This document shows positions 1-8,056 of a stretch of DNA of 55,329 nt, one piece after another. The position numbers were made by a program, and so were the translations under genes. This DNA is from CALGFH01 sp036003705 (lineage in GTDB: Bacteria; Actinomycetota; CALGFH01), in contig DASYSE010000069.1 in assembly GCA_036003705.1 (NCBI GenBank), positions 1 through 55,329 on the forward strand. Reading direction: 5' to 3'. The first letter of the stretch is position 1. The number at the start of each line of letters is the position of its first letter. The notes beneath the pieces were generated by a model, which was not told the origin of the DNA, searched no databases, and saw only the letters and a program-made list of their open reading frames with translations.

Positions 1-163
1 CGCCGGCACCTGGCGGCTGCGGCGGGCGGGGGACCTGCTGACCGTGGCGGTGGCGCCCTTCCGGCGGCTGGCGCCGGAGCTGCTGCCGGGCCTGCGGGCG
101 GAGACCGCGGACGTTGGCCGCTTCCTGGGCGCCGAGGCGACTCTGACGGTCGAGGGCCCCTAG
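1..163 (+). CDS. C-terminal end of a winged-helix DNA-binding protein (partial)
   Basis: An open frame enters from the left edge (codons start at base 2) and ends at TAG 161-163, giving 53 residues. The pattern G-T-W-R-L-R-R, then a hydrophobic strand, an F-R-R-L segment and a final G-R-F-L-G resembles the C-terminus of the winged helix DNA-binding domain family (HTH_42, AlkZ/YcaQ-like). Some members of that family are DNA glycosylases, which would fit the DNA repair gene that follows 32 bp downstream on the same strand. Only the tail is present, so the family call is tentative. Confidence 0.45.
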   Translation, partial: AGTWRLRRAGDLLTVAVAPFRRLAPELLPGLRAETADVGRFLGAEATLTVEGP

Positions 164-195
164 CGGTGTCGCATGCGGGTGGTTAGCTTGGCGAG

Positions 196-789
196 ATGAC
201 CATGGCCGACCTGCTGACCGGCGCCGACGGGCGCGTCCGCTGCGCCTGGGGCGGAGAGGTACCGGAGTACCTCCCCTACCACGACCGCGAGTGGGGCCGC
301 CCGGTCCATGACGAGGTCCGCCTGTTCGAGAAGCTCTGCCTGGAGGGTTTCCAGGCGGGCCTGTCGTGGCTGACCATCCTGCGCAAGCGGGAGGCGTTCC
401 GTCGGGCCTTCGCCGGCTTCGAGCCCGCCAGGGTGGCCGCCTTCGGGGAGGCGGACGTGGCGCGGCTGCTGGCCGACCAGGGGATCGTGCGCAACCGTCC
501 GAAGATCACCGCGGTGGTCGCCAACGCCAGGGCCGTGCTGGCGATGACCGACACCACCCTCGAGGAGCTGGTGTGGGCGCACGCGCCGGCGCCCCGCCCG
601 GCGCCGCTGACCCTGGGGGAGCTGCCAGCGTCCACGCCGGAGTCGGCCGCGCTGGCGCGCCAGCTCAAGCGTCGCGGCTTCCGGTTCGTGGGGCCGACCA
701 CCGTCTACGCGCTGCTGCAGGCCTGCGGGGTGGTCAACGACCACCTGGCCGGGTGCTTCGTCCGCGCCGAGCTCGACGGGAGCGGGTAG
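196..789 (+). CDS. tag: DNA-3-methyladenine glycosylase I
   Basis: 197 aa, the usual Tag length. The enzyme excises 3-methyladenine from alkylated DNA in base excision repair. The zinc-snap residues are visible: C16 in R-C-A-W, H29 in Y-H-D-R-E-W-G, and the C-terminal N-D-H-L-A-G-C pair. The spacing C16-H29 equals that of C4-H17 in E. coli Tag, and E50 and W58 fall where its base-binding Glu38 and Trp46 should be. The ATG at 196 was used; a second ATG lies two codons later. The gene converges on the FAD oxidoreductase with 3 bp between the stops. Confidence 0.95.
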   Translation: MTMADLLTGADGRVRCAWGGEVPEYLPYHDREWGRPVHDEVRLFEKLCLEGFQAGLSWLTILRKREAFRRAFAGFEPARVAAFGEADVARLLADQGIVRNRPKITAVVANARAVLAMTDTTLEELVWAHAPAPRPAPLTLGELPASTPESAALARQLKRRGFRFVGPTTVYALLQACGVVNDHLAGCFVRAELDGSG

Positions 790-792
790 GGG

Positions 793-1950
793 TCAGAGGA
801 CCGCCGTCTCGACCACCAGGTCGCCCTCGGCGAAACGGGAGGGCCGCAGCGGCCGCAGGTCGAAGCTGGCGCAGCCGCCGGTGGTGACCAGCTCGGCCAC
901 GGCCCTGCCGGCGGCCGGGCTGTGCATCACCCCATGCCCTCCGAAGCCGGCGCACTGCACGAACCCGGGGGCCTCCGCGACCTCGCCGATGACCGCGTGG
1001 TGGTCGGGGGTCTCGGGGTACAGCCCCGCCCAGCACTGCCGCGGGTCGATCGGCAGCTCCTCCAGCATCGGGAAGCGGTGCCCGACCCGCTCCCCCAGCG
1101 CCTCCAGGAAGCCGGGGTCCACGGTGGTGTCCCACGACGGCGGCTCGTCAGGGTCCGACCAGGCGACCACGAACCCGCCGCTGGCCTCCCGCCGCACCAG
1201 CACCCCGGTGTCGAGGTCGACGCACATCGGGATGAGCCCGCCGGCGCCGCCCGGCTCGCGGAGGTAGGCGAGGTTGCGGCGCACCGGCGCCACCGGCAGG
1301 TCGATCCCCAGCAGGGCCGCGACCCGGCCGGCGGCCGGCCCGGCCGCGTTGACCACCAGGCCGGCCCGCACGGTCCGGTCGCCACAGGTCAGGTCCAGGT
1401 TGCCGCCGGGCGCCCGCTCGATGGCGACCACCTCGGCGCCGGTGAGGACCCTGGCGGCCAGCCGATCGGCCTCGTCCCGCATGGCGGCAACCACGCCGTG
1501 CGGGTCGAGGAACCCGTCGCGACCGTGGAAGGTCGCCGCCCGCAGCCCGTCGGGGCGCAGGAACGGCACCCGCGCCAGCGCCTCCTCGGGAGCCAGCCAC
1601 TGCACGGCGACGCCGAGGGACCGCTGCAGCTCGAAGGCCGCCCGCAGCCCCTGCTCGCCGGCGGTGGTCCCGGTGAGCAGCAGGTAGCCGGTCTGGTGGA
1701 AGCCGAGCAGTCCGGTCTCCCGGTCCAGCCGCTCCAGCTCGGCGATGGAGAAGATCGAGAACTCGATGTTGGCCCTGGTGGTGAACTGGGCCCGGACCCC
1801 GCCGTTGGCCCGTGCGGAGGAGCCCTGGCCGACCGCCGCCTCCCGCTCCAGGACCATCACCCGGTCGACCCCGGCCAGCCGGAGCTCGCGGGCCACCGAC
1901 AGCCCGATCACTCCCCCTCCGACGACGGCGACGTCAACGGTCTCGGCCAC
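793..1950 (-). CDS. FAD-dependent amine/amino-acid oxidase (DAO family)
   Basis: 385 aa. The N-terminal V-A-V-V-G-G-G-V-I-G-L-S Rossmann motif (residues 8-19) and the following E-R-E acidic end of the second strand mark an FAD-binding DAO-superfamily protein. The C-terminal C-A-G-F-G-G-H-G-V-M-H-S-P motif is typical of sarcosine oxidase beta-like and glycine/D-amino-acid oxidases. It is probably a cytosolic oxidase or dehydrogenase of an N-methyl or D-amino acid; the substrate cannot be read from the sequence. No partner genes (heterotetrameric sarcosine oxidase subunits, aminomethyltransferase) lie next to it. Confidence 0.85.
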   Translation of the reverse strand: MAETVDVAVVGGGVIGLSVARELRLAGVDRVMVLEREAAVGQGSSARANGGVRAQFTTRANIEFSIFSIAELERLDRETGLLGFHQTGYLLLTGTTAGEQGLRAAFELQRSLGVAVQWLAPEEALARVPFLRPDGLRAATFHGRDGFLDPHGVVAAMRDEADRLAARVLTGAEVVAIERAPGGNLDLTCGDRTVRAGLVVNAAGPAAGRVAALLGIDLPVAPVRRNLAYLREPGGAGGLIPMCVDLDTGVLVRREASGGFVVAWSDPDEPPSWDTTVDPGFLEALGERVGHRFPMLEELPIDPRQCWAGLYPETPDHHAVIGEVAEAPGFVQCAGFGGHGVMHSPAAGRAVAELVTTGGCASFDLRPLRPSRFAEGDLVVETAVL

Positions 1951-1962
1951 GCCGCCAGCCTA

Positions 1963-2082
1963 CGACGGCCCAGCCGGCAGGAGGACGGTCCTCGGAGGCG
2001 GCCGCAGGCGCACGTCAGCCGACAACGGCCCAGCCGGCAGGGGGGCAGTCCTCGGAGGCGGCCGCAGGCGCACGTCAGCCGA
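1963..2082. repeat. 60-bp tandem duplication
   Basis: Two copies of a 60-bp unit, 1963-2022 and 2023-2082, differ at only a few positions. The second copy runs into the last codons of the 4-TM membrane protein gene (stop at 2075-2077), so the duplication copied that gene's 3' end plus flank toward the FAD oxidoreductase start. Both copies carry the GCCCAGCCGGC word that recurs near 16.2 kb. Confidence 0.9.
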
Positions 2083-2452
2083 CCGGGGCGAGGCGGGTCC
2101 TGGCCCTGGTGGCCAGGTTCTCGGCCAGGCCGAGGGCGCCCAGGCCGACCAGCAGGTGCAGCACCTCGATCAGCCAGTGGGCCGAGCCGGGGAGCAGCTC
2201 CCGCTGGGTGAGCCCGAGGACAGGCAGGATCAGGCCCCACACGGCGGCCGCGGCGACCAGGCCCGGCTGCACGCCGGCGCGGGCGGCCAGGGCGGCCATC
2301 GTCCACAGCGAGAGCACGATCACGAACCCGATCAGCTGGTGCAGCGGGACCAGGCCGAGGGCGTTGCCGGTCCAGAACGCCACGCCGAGGACCAGCTGGA
2401 CGACCCCGGTGACCCGGATCAGCATCTGGACGGCGGTGACAACGGTCTTCAT
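2075..2452 (-). CDS. Small four-TM membrane protein, function unknown
   Basis: 125 aa with four predicted hydrophobic segments (about residues 5-30, 36-58, 62-82 and 88-110) and little else. Histidines at the start of helix 2 (L-H-Q-L-I-G) and in helix 4 (H-W-L-I-E-V-L-H-L-L) could ligate a metal or haem, but this is only a possibility. The gene lies 17 bp downstream of a response regulator on the same strand and is probably the last gene of the kinase/regulator operon, making it a candidate output or accessory sensor. The family was not recognised. Confidence 0.75.
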   Translation of the reverse strand: MKTVVTAVQMLIRVTGVVQLVLGVAFWTGNALGLVPLHQLIGFVIVLSLWTMAALAARAGVQPGLVAAAAVWGLILPVLGLTQRELLPGSAHWLIEVLHLLVGLGALGLAENLATRARTRLAPVG

Positions 2453-2469
2453 CGAAAGGGCTCCTTTCG

Positions 2470-3165
2470 TTACCCGAGCCAGCCGGGGCGGACCAGGCCG
2501 GACTCGTAGGCGAACACGACCAGCTGGGCCCGGTCACGCGCGCCGAGCTTGACCATGGCCCGGCTGACGTGGGTCTTGGCCGTCGCCGGGCTGACGACCA
2601 GCTTGTCGGCGATCTGGTCGTTGGACAGCCCGGCCGCGACCAGCCCCATGACCTCGCGTTCCCGGTCGGTGAGCTGGCCCAGCTCGGGGGCCGGGCGGGG
2701 CTCCCTGGCCCTTGCCGCGAACTCGGCCACCAGCCGCCTGGTCACGCCCGGGGACAGCAGGGCGTCGCCGGACGCCACCGCCCGCACGCCGCGGATCAGG
2801 TCGACCGGCTCGGTGCTCTTGACCAGGAAGCCGCTGGCCCCGACGCGCAGCGCCTCGAACACGTACTCGTCGAGGTCGAAGGTGGTGAGGATCACGATCC
2901 GGACCCCGGCCAGCAGCTCGTCGGCGGCGATCGCCCGGGTCGCCTCCAGCCCGTCCAGGCCGGGCATGCGGATGTCCATCAGGACGACATCGGGCCGCAG
3001 GGCCCTGGCGAGCCGGAGCGCCTCCTCGCCGTCGGCGGCCTCGCCGACCACCTCGATGCCCTCCTGGGCGTCCAGCAGCGCCCGGAACCCCGCCCGGACC
3101 AGGGCCTGGTCGTCGGCGATCAGGACCCTGATGACCGGGGCGCCCCCCGAGGCCTCCGGGGTCAC
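2470..3165 (-). CDS. NarL/LuxR-type response regulator
   Basis: 231 aa. The N-terminal receiver domain has the acidic pair in I-A-D-D, the phospho-acceptor Asp in V-L-M-D-I-R-M-P, the switch Thr in I-L-T-T-F and the Lys in L-V-K-S. A C-terminal LuxR-type helix-turn-helix follows (L-T-D-R-E-R-E-V-M ... A-K-T-H-V-S-R). The start overlaps the upstream kinase stop by 4 bp (ATGA), so the two are translationally coupled and form a cognate pair. The target genes are unknown; the downstream 4-TM gene is the nearest candidate. Confidence 0.95.
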   Translation of the reverse strand: MTPEASGGAPVIRVLIADDQALVRAGFRALLDAQEGIEVVGEAADGEEALRLARALRPDVVLMDIRMPGLDGLEATRAIAADELLAGVRIVILTTFDLDEYVFEALRVGASGFLVKSTEPVDLIRGVRAVASGDALLSPGVTRRLVAEFAARAREPRPAPELGQLTDREREVMGLVAAGLSNDQIADKLVVSPATAKTHVSRAMVKLGARDRAQLVVFAYESGLVRPGWLG

Positions 3166-4358
3166 CCGTCCTCCCCGCGGTGCTCGGTATCCAGCGGGAG
3201 GCGGGCCATGACCCGGAAGCCGCCGCCGGGACGCGGCCCGGTGGTCAGTTCGCCGCCGAGAGCGACGACCCGTTCGCGCATGCCGCGGATGCCGTTGCCG
3301 CCGCCGCGGGCCGCCGCCGGCCCGTGGCCGTCGTCGTCGACCTGGACGGTCAGGTCCCCCTCCCCGTAGCTCAGCACCACGGTCGCGCCGGCCGGACCGG
3401 CGTGGCGGGTCACATTGGTGAGTGCCTCCTGCACGATCCGGAAGGCGGCCAGGTCGACCCCGGCCGGCAGGGGTCGCGGCGTCCCCTCGACCCGGGTGCG
3501 CACCTCCAGCCCGGTCGCGCCTGCCCCCGCGACCAGGCTGCCCAGGTGGGCCAGGCCGGACGCCGGCGACCGTGGGGGCTGCTCCTCGCCCTGGCGGAGC
3601 ACGTCCAGCACCGACCGCAGCTCCCCGAGGGCGTCGTTGGAGGCCTGCTTGATGGCGACGAGGGCGCTGCGCGACTGGCCCGGCTGGTCGTCCATCAGGT
3701 GCAGGGCCACCCCGGCCTGGACGTTGATCAGGGAGATGTTGTGGGCGAGCACGTCGTGCAGCTCGCGGGCGATGCGCATGCGCTCCTCACCGGCCCGGCG
3801 CCGGACCTCCTCGGCCCGCGTCCGCTCGGCCTCCAGGCGGCGTTGCCGCCCGGCCGTGGCCACCTCGGCCACCACCAGCACCAGCAGCAGCCAACCGAGG
3901 TGGGCGGCGACGGTGGCCGGGGTCGCCGGGTCGACCCGGCCGAGCAGGGCGGCCAGGGTGAAGTAGGCGGCCAGCCCCACGAAGGCGGTGACCCAGGCGG
4001 CCAGCCGGGCGCCGCCGGTCACCGCCGTCCAGAAGGCGACGATCAGGGCCAGCCAGGCCGGCCCGTAGGGATAGCCGAGGGCGAAATAGGCCACGCCCGC
4101 GGCCATCACGGCGACCAGCACGCCGGCCGGGGAGCGCCGCCGGAACAGCAGCGCCACCGGCCCGGCGGCCAGCAGCAGGTAGGCGAGCAGGTCCAGCGGC
4201 CGTCGGGCCGGCTGGTTGCGGGCCGCCAGGGTGGTCAGCCCGACCTGGACGGCGCCAACGATCACCGCCACGGCCACCTCGGTCGGCCAGCCCGGGGGCA
4301 CGATGCCCAGCAGGCCCCGTTCCTCCGGCGGGGCGGTGCTGTCGCTGGTGGTTCGCAT
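3162..4358 (-). CDS. Membrane sensor histidine kinase, NarX/DesK type
   Basis: 398 aa. Four or five N-terminal TM segments (to about residue 165) are followed by a HisKA_3 dimerisation box with the phospho-acceptor His in R-E-L-H-D-V-L-A-H-N and a C-terminal HATPase_c domain (D-D-G-H-G, G-I-R-G-M-R-E-R). It would phosphorylate the regulator encoded next to it. ATG 4358 was chosen over an in-frame GTG six codons upstream because a -10-like TACCGT sits at 4365-4370, six bases before it, which predicts a leaderless transcript starting at this ATG. Confidence 0.9.
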   Translation of the reverse strand: MRTTSDSTAPPEERGLLGIVPPGWPTEVAVAVIVGAVQVGLTTLAARNQPARRPLDLLAYLLLAAGPVALLFRRRSPAGVLVAVMAAGVAYFALGYPYGPAWLALIVAFWTAVTGGARLAAWVTAFVGLAAYFTLAALLGRVDPATPATVAAHLGWLLLVLVVAEVATAGRQRRLEAERTRAEEVRRRAGEERMRIARELHDVLAHNISLINVQAGVALHLMDDQPGQSRSALVAIKQASNDALGELRSVLDVLRQGEEQPPRSPASGLAHLGSLVAGAGATGLEVRTRVEGTPRPLPAGVDLAAFRIVQEALTNVTRHAGPAGATVVLSYGEGDLTVQVDDDGHGPAAARGGGNGIRGMRERVVALGGELTTGPRPGGGFRVMARLPLDTEHRGEDG

Positions 4359-4393
4359 GAGCCAACGGTAGGCCACCGGAGGACCGGCGTCAT
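4359..4393 (-). promoter_or_regulatory. Predicted leaderless promoter of the kinase/regulator operon
   Basis: Reading the minus strand, an ATGACG hexamer is separated by 17 bp from TACCGT (plus-strand ACGGTA, 4365-4370), and the ATG follows 6 bp later. Transcription would start at or within a base or two of the ATG, leaving no room for a ribosome binding site. Confidence 0.45.
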
Positions 4394-4478
4394 CGACCGC
4401 CGGGTGCTTCCCGCCTACCCCGCGGAGAGTAGACGGGAGTCTGCCGCTACTCCCCCGAGCGCAGCGCCGCCGGTTGGC

Positions 4479-5135
4479 TCAGTCGTCGCCGGGCCGCCCG
4501 GGGCGCGGGTGGTCGTCCCTGTCCTTGAGCGTCCGGCGGATCCGTTCGAACGCCTCGTCGAGGATGGCCGCGCACTCGCGGAGCTGCGCCTCGGTCAGCT
4601 GGACGCGCCGGACCGCCCGCTGGGTCTGGTCGAGGAACTCGCGCAGGCGGCCGTCGAACCCCTCCGCCCCGCCGCTCTCGCGCCAGTCCCAGCCATGCGG
4701 GCCGTCGCGCCACTCGCGGCGGGCGCGGTTCTCGTGCCGCTGCTCGCGGCGCATCTCCCGAGCCGCCTGCCTCAGCTCCTGCTTGAGGTCGCTGACGGTG
4801 CCGCGCACCTCGTCACCGATCTGGTGGGCCAGGCCGTGCACGGAGCCCGAGATCTCGGTCTCGAGCTCGTCCAGCTCGTCCTGCCGGCGGGCCAGCTCCT
4901 GGCGGCCGGCGCCGGTGATCCGGTACACCTTGCGCCCGCCCTCCTGGCTCTGGGTGACCAGGCCCTCGGCCTCCAGGTGCTGCAGGCGAGGGTAGATCGT
5001 GCCCGGAGAGGGGGCGTACAAGCCCATGAAGCGGTCCTCGAGCATCCGGATCACGTCGTAGCCGTGGCGGGGGCTCTCGTCGAGCAGCTTGAGCAGGTAC
5101 AGGCGCAGCCGGCCGTGGCTGAAGACCGGACTCAC
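4479..5135 (-). CDS. PadR-family transcriptional regulator
   Basis: 218 aa. The N-terminal winged helix (residues 8-75) has the PadR hallmarks L-Y-L-L-K-L-L, H-G-Y-D-V-I-R, the P-S-P-G-T-I-Y-P-R-L recognition helix and the E-G-G-R-K-V-Y wing. It is followed by a long charged coiled-coil C-terminus (about 90-215) typical of the longer PadR class. Its start overlaps the stop of the small upstream gene by 4 bp. Both genes lie behind two AT-rich palindromes that are probably its operator, so autoregulation is likely. The ligand is unknown. Confidence 0.9.
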   Translation of the reverse strand: MSPVFSHGRLRLYLLKLLDESPRHGYDVIRMLEDRFMGLYAPSPGTIYPRLQHLEAEGLVTQSQEGGRKVYRITGAGRQELARRQDELDELETEISGSVHGLAHQIGDEVRGTVSDLKQELRQAAREMRREQRHENRARREWRDGPHGWDWRESGGAEGFDGRLREFLDQTQRAVRRVQLTEAQLRECAAILDEAFERIRRTLKDRDDHPRPGRPGDD

Positions 5136-5329
5136 GGTGTGGCCTCCGGCGCGCGGCGGAGCAGGGCGATATGGCCGGAGGTGGTGGTGGCCACCAGCTC
5201 CGAGACCTCGAGGGTCGGCCGGTCGTCGCCGCCGACGACGCTGACCCCACCCTCCACGATCCGGACCGCCAGGCGGCGGACCTGGTCGAAGGTGGTCCTG
5301 CCCGGCTCGTCGAGCTTCCAGGTGGCCAT
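5132..5329 (-). CDS. Short DUF4097-like protein (N-terminal module only)
   Basis: 65 aa. The pattern M-A-T-W-x-L-D-E-P ... F-D-x-V-R-R-L-x-V-R-I-V-E-G-G-V-S-V-V-G matches the N-terminus of DUF4097-type beta-solenoid proteins, which are usually 200-300 aa. Here the reading frame ends after the first repeats and is coupled (ATGA) to the PadR gene. PadR genes beside full-length DUF4097 genes are common in actinobacteria, so this may be a truncated remnant kept for its coupling to padR, or a real short form. A GGAGAG ribosome binding site precedes the ATG by about 6 bp. Confidence 0.7.
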   Translation of the reverse strand: MATWKLDEPGRTTFDQVRRLAVRIVEGGVSVVGGDDRPTLEVSELVATTTSGHIALLRRAPEATP

Positions 5330-5339
5330 GGCATCTCTC

Positions 5340-5379
5340 CGCGATATATCGCGTCTGTCGACCTACACGATATATCGTG
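5340..5379. promoter_or_regulatory. Twin palindromic operator for the PadR operon
   Basis: Two perfect 14-bp palindromes share the core CGATATATCG: CGCGATATATCGCG at 5340-5353 and CACGATATATCGTG at 5366-5379. Their centres are 26 bp apart, about 2.5 helical turns. They lie directly upstream of the small gene and its PadR partner and stand out as AT-rich islands in GC-rich DNA. This is what a PadR dimer or tetramer operator looks like; assignment to this PadR is by position. Confidence 0.8.
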
Positions 5380-5425
5380 AGTGCCGTCTGTCAAGTGCCG
5401 GACCGGTGAAGCGTGGACGGGAAGC

Positions 5426-6970
5426 TCAGCTTCGTCCTGTCGTCGGGGGTTGGTGGATCGCGCGGACCGTCCCGATGGTGTCGGCGTCGGCGGCCCGCTT
5501 GTCCGGGCGGTAGCGCAGCACACGCGCGAAGCGCAGGGCCACCCCGCCCGGATAGCGAGGGCTCGCCTGCACCCCATCGAAGGCGACCTCGACGACCAGC
5601 TCCGGACTGACGCGGACGACGTACTCGTCGGTGGGGGTCACGGCCAGCTCCAGCAGCCGCTCGGTCTGCCAGGCGAGCAGCTTGTCGGTGAGGCCCTTGA
5701 AGGTCTTGCCCAGCATCACGAAGCCGCCCTGCTCGGGGTCACGGGCGCCCAGGTGCAGATTGCTGAGCCAGCCCTGCCGCCGGCCGTGCCCCCACTCGGC
5801 GGCCAGCACCACCAGGTCGAGGGTATGCACCGGCTTGACCTTGACCCAGCCGGCACCGCGCCGTCCCGCCTCATACGGTGCGCTGAGCGACTTGACCAGC
5901 ACGCCCTCATGGCCGCGGGCGAGCACATCGCCCAGAAACGCCGCCGCGACCGCCGGGTCGCGGGTCACCGTCCGCGGCACGCGCAGCGCCCCGGGGGTCA
6001 GCGCCGCCAGGGCGGCATGCCGCTCGGCCCCGCCCAGGTCGATCAGGTCCTCGCCGTCCACGTGGAGCGCGTCGAACAGGTACAGCGTGAGGGGCACCGC
6101 TGTGCGCAGCCGTTCCACGTCGAGCTTGCTGCCCAACCGGCCCGCCGTGACCTGGAACGGGTGCGGCCGGCCGTCGGGCTGCAGGGCGATCAGCTCGCCG
6201 TCGAGCACCGCCGAGCGGGCGGGCAGGGCCAGCACGAGCTCGGACACCTCGGGCACCCGCGCCGTGATGTCGTCCAGCGTGCGGGTGAACACTCCCACCT
6301 CGTCGCCGTCCTTGTGGAGTTGGACGCGAATGCCGTCCAGCTTCCACTCGACCGCCGCCTCCCCGACCCGCTCCAGGGCCGCCTCGACGCTGGTCGCGGT
6401 CTGGGCCAGCATCGGCTGCAGCGGGCGTCCGACCTCCAGGTGGAACTCGCGCAGCCCCGGCACGCCCCTTGCCAGCGCGACCTGGGCCACCGGGCCGAGG
6501 GCGCCGCGCAGCATCAGCGCCCGCCGCACCTCGACCCCGGGCACGCCGGCGGCCCTGGCGATGGCCTCGACCATCACCCCCTCCAGGGCGCCCTGGCGCA
6601 GCTCGCCGGAGAGCAGCCGGACCAGGAACCGCTGCTCCGACGCGGTCGCCCGCCCCAGCAGCTGGGCCAGCAGCCGCCTGCGCTCCCCCTGCGACCCTGG
6701 CCCGGCCAGCCGCCCGATCCGCTCGAAGCCGGCGTCCACCTCGGCGACGGTCAGCGACGGCGCCGCCGCCGGTTGCGGCGCCTGGCGCAGCGCCGCCCAT
6801 CCGACCCCGATCTGCCGCTGCCGCAACTCGCCGGAGAGGAACGCCACCCCGGGGTGGACCTCACCCGGATCCAGCCGGCGTAGGCACGCGGCCAGCCGCT
6901 CCACCTTGGCCAACCGGGCGGAGCTGGCGGCGACGGCGGACGACGTCTCGGCCACCTCGTCGAGCAGCAT
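5426..6970 (-). CDS. ligB: ATP-dependent DNA ligase (LigB, archaeal-like type)
   Basis: 514 aa. An N-terminal DNA-binding domain (to about residue 185) precedes the nucleotidyltransferase core with motif I E-W-K-L-D-G-I-R (adenylated Lys210), motif III A-V-L-D-G-E-L, motif IV E-G-V-L-V-K-S and motif V G-W-V-K-V-K-P, then the OB-fold. It seals nicks using ATP and would supplement the essential NAD-dependent LigA, as LigB does in mycobacteria. The length fits that class. No Ku or polymerase domain is attached, so this is not the LigD end-joining ligase. The probable role is in DNA repair. Confidence 0.93.
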   Translation of the reverse strand: MLLDEVAETSSAVAASSARLAKVERLAACLRRLDPGEVHPGVAFLSGELRQRQIGVGWAALRQAPQPAAAPSLTVAEVDAGFERIGRLAGPGSQGERRRLLAQLLGRATASEQRFLVRLLSGELRQGALEGVMVEAIARAAGVPGVEVRRALMLRGALGPVAQVALARGVPGLREFHLEVGRPLQPMLAQTATSVEAALERVGEAAVEWKLDGIRVQLHKDGDEVGVFTRTLDDITARVPEVSELVLALPARSAVLDGELIALQPDGRPHPFQVTAGRLGSKLDVERLRTAVPLTLYLFDALHVDGEDLIDLGGAERHAALAALTPGALRVPRTVTRDPAVAAAFLGDVLARGHEGVLVKSLSAPYEAGRRGAGWVKVKPVHTLDLVVLAAEWGHGRRQGWLSNLHLGARDPEQGGFVMLGKTFKGLTDKLLAWQTERLLELAVTPTDEYVVRVSPELVVEVAFDGVQASPRYPGGVALRFARVLRYRPDKRAADADTIGTVRAIHQPPTTGRS

Positions 6971-7069
6971 CCGGCCATTGTCCTGGAACGGCGGTCATCT
7001 GTCCGCGGTCCCCGAGCCCCAGACAGCCGCCACGAAGCGGTCCAGCCCCCGTCGAGCATGTCGAGCGGG

Positions 7070-8056
7070 CTAGCCGCTGCAGGCGGCCAGGACGTACGGG
7101 TAGGGGTTGACCGGAGTGCTGCCGGGCCCCCCTGGGTGCACCTCGAAGTGGACGTGCGGGCCCGTCCAGGCGGCGTTGCCGGTGGCCCCGTTGTAGGCGA
7201 TCAGCTCGCCGGCCTTGACGCGCTGCCCCGTGCTGGAGGCGTATCTGGACAGGTGCGCGTAGTAGTACTCGATGCCGTCATCCCCCTGCAGGTACAGGGT
7301 GACCCCACCCAGCGAGCTGTATGTCTGCCGGCTGATCACCCCGTCGACGATGGCGTGCACCTTGTTGCCCATGGGGTTCATGATGTCGGTCCCCTTGTGG
7401 GTCCGCCCCCCGGAGCGCGGGGCACCCCAGGTGTCGATGAACGAGTAGGGCTTGGAGACCGGGCAGGAGACGAACCGCCCGCCGACCAGATGCGTCTGGT
7501 TGAACCCGGCCAGCTTGTCAGCGACCTGCTTGGCCTTCTCGAAGTTGCTGCTCAGCTTGACGACGATCTGCTTGGCCCGCCGCTCGAGCTTCGCCATCTG
7601 GGTCATGGCCGCCTCGACGTCGCGGATCGCCGCCTCGTAGCTGTCGAAGGCGATCCTGGCGTCGGCCACGGCGGCGACCTGGCCCTGCTGGAGGATGGTC
7701 TCGAACTCGACCCGGCTCACGACCACCTCGGCGCTGCTGCCGAGGATCCCCGACAGCGGGCGGGTGCCGCCGGCCTTGTAGAGGGAGGAGACATGCCCGC
7801 TGAGCGCCCGCCTGGCCTGGGCCAGGTCGTCGCGGACGAAGCCCAGCCGGCTGTTGGCGGCCTGGAGCCGCTGCTCGGCGAAGTGCCGCTCGCTCTCGAT
7901 CTGGTTCAGCTCCCTGCTGGCGGAGTCGAGGGCGGCCTGCGTGCGCTTCTGCCGGCTCTTGGCGGTCGCGAGATCGTCGGCGCCTCCAGGGACGGCCACG
8001 CCGATGACCAGCGCGGCCATGATGAGCCCGGCCGCGATAACGCGGGTTCTTGGCAC
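7070..8056 (-). CDS. Secreted M23 (LytM-type) peptidase with coiled coil
   Basis: 328 aa from GTG 8056, which has an ideal GGAGG 7 bp upstream; a longer frame exists but would bury the signal peptide. A signal peptide (residues 1-28) is followed by a long coiled coil (about 30-190), as in EnvC/RipA-like division hydrolases. The C-terminal M23 domain has H-K-G-T-D, Y-Y-A-H-L and H-V-H-F-E zinc and catalytic motifs, so it is likely an active peptidoglycan endopeptidase outside the membrane. The coiled coil may mediate autoinhibition or recruitment. Confidence 0.9.
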   Translation of the reverse strand: MPRTRVIAAGLIMAALVIGVAVPGGADDLATAKSRQKRTQAALDSASRELNQIESERHFAEQRLQAANSRLGFVRDDLAQARRALSGHVSSLYKAGGTRPLSGILGSSAEVVVSRVEFETILQQGQVAAVADARIAFDSYEAAIRDVEAAMTQMAKLERRAKQIVVKLSSNFEKAKQVADKLAGFNQTHLVGGRFVSCPVSKPYSFIDTWGAPRSGGRTHKGTDIMNPMGNKVHAIVDGVISRQTYSSLGGVTLYLQGDDGIEYYYAHLSRYASSTGQRVKAGELIAYNGATGNAAWTGPHVHFEVHPGGPGSTPVNPYPYVLAACSG

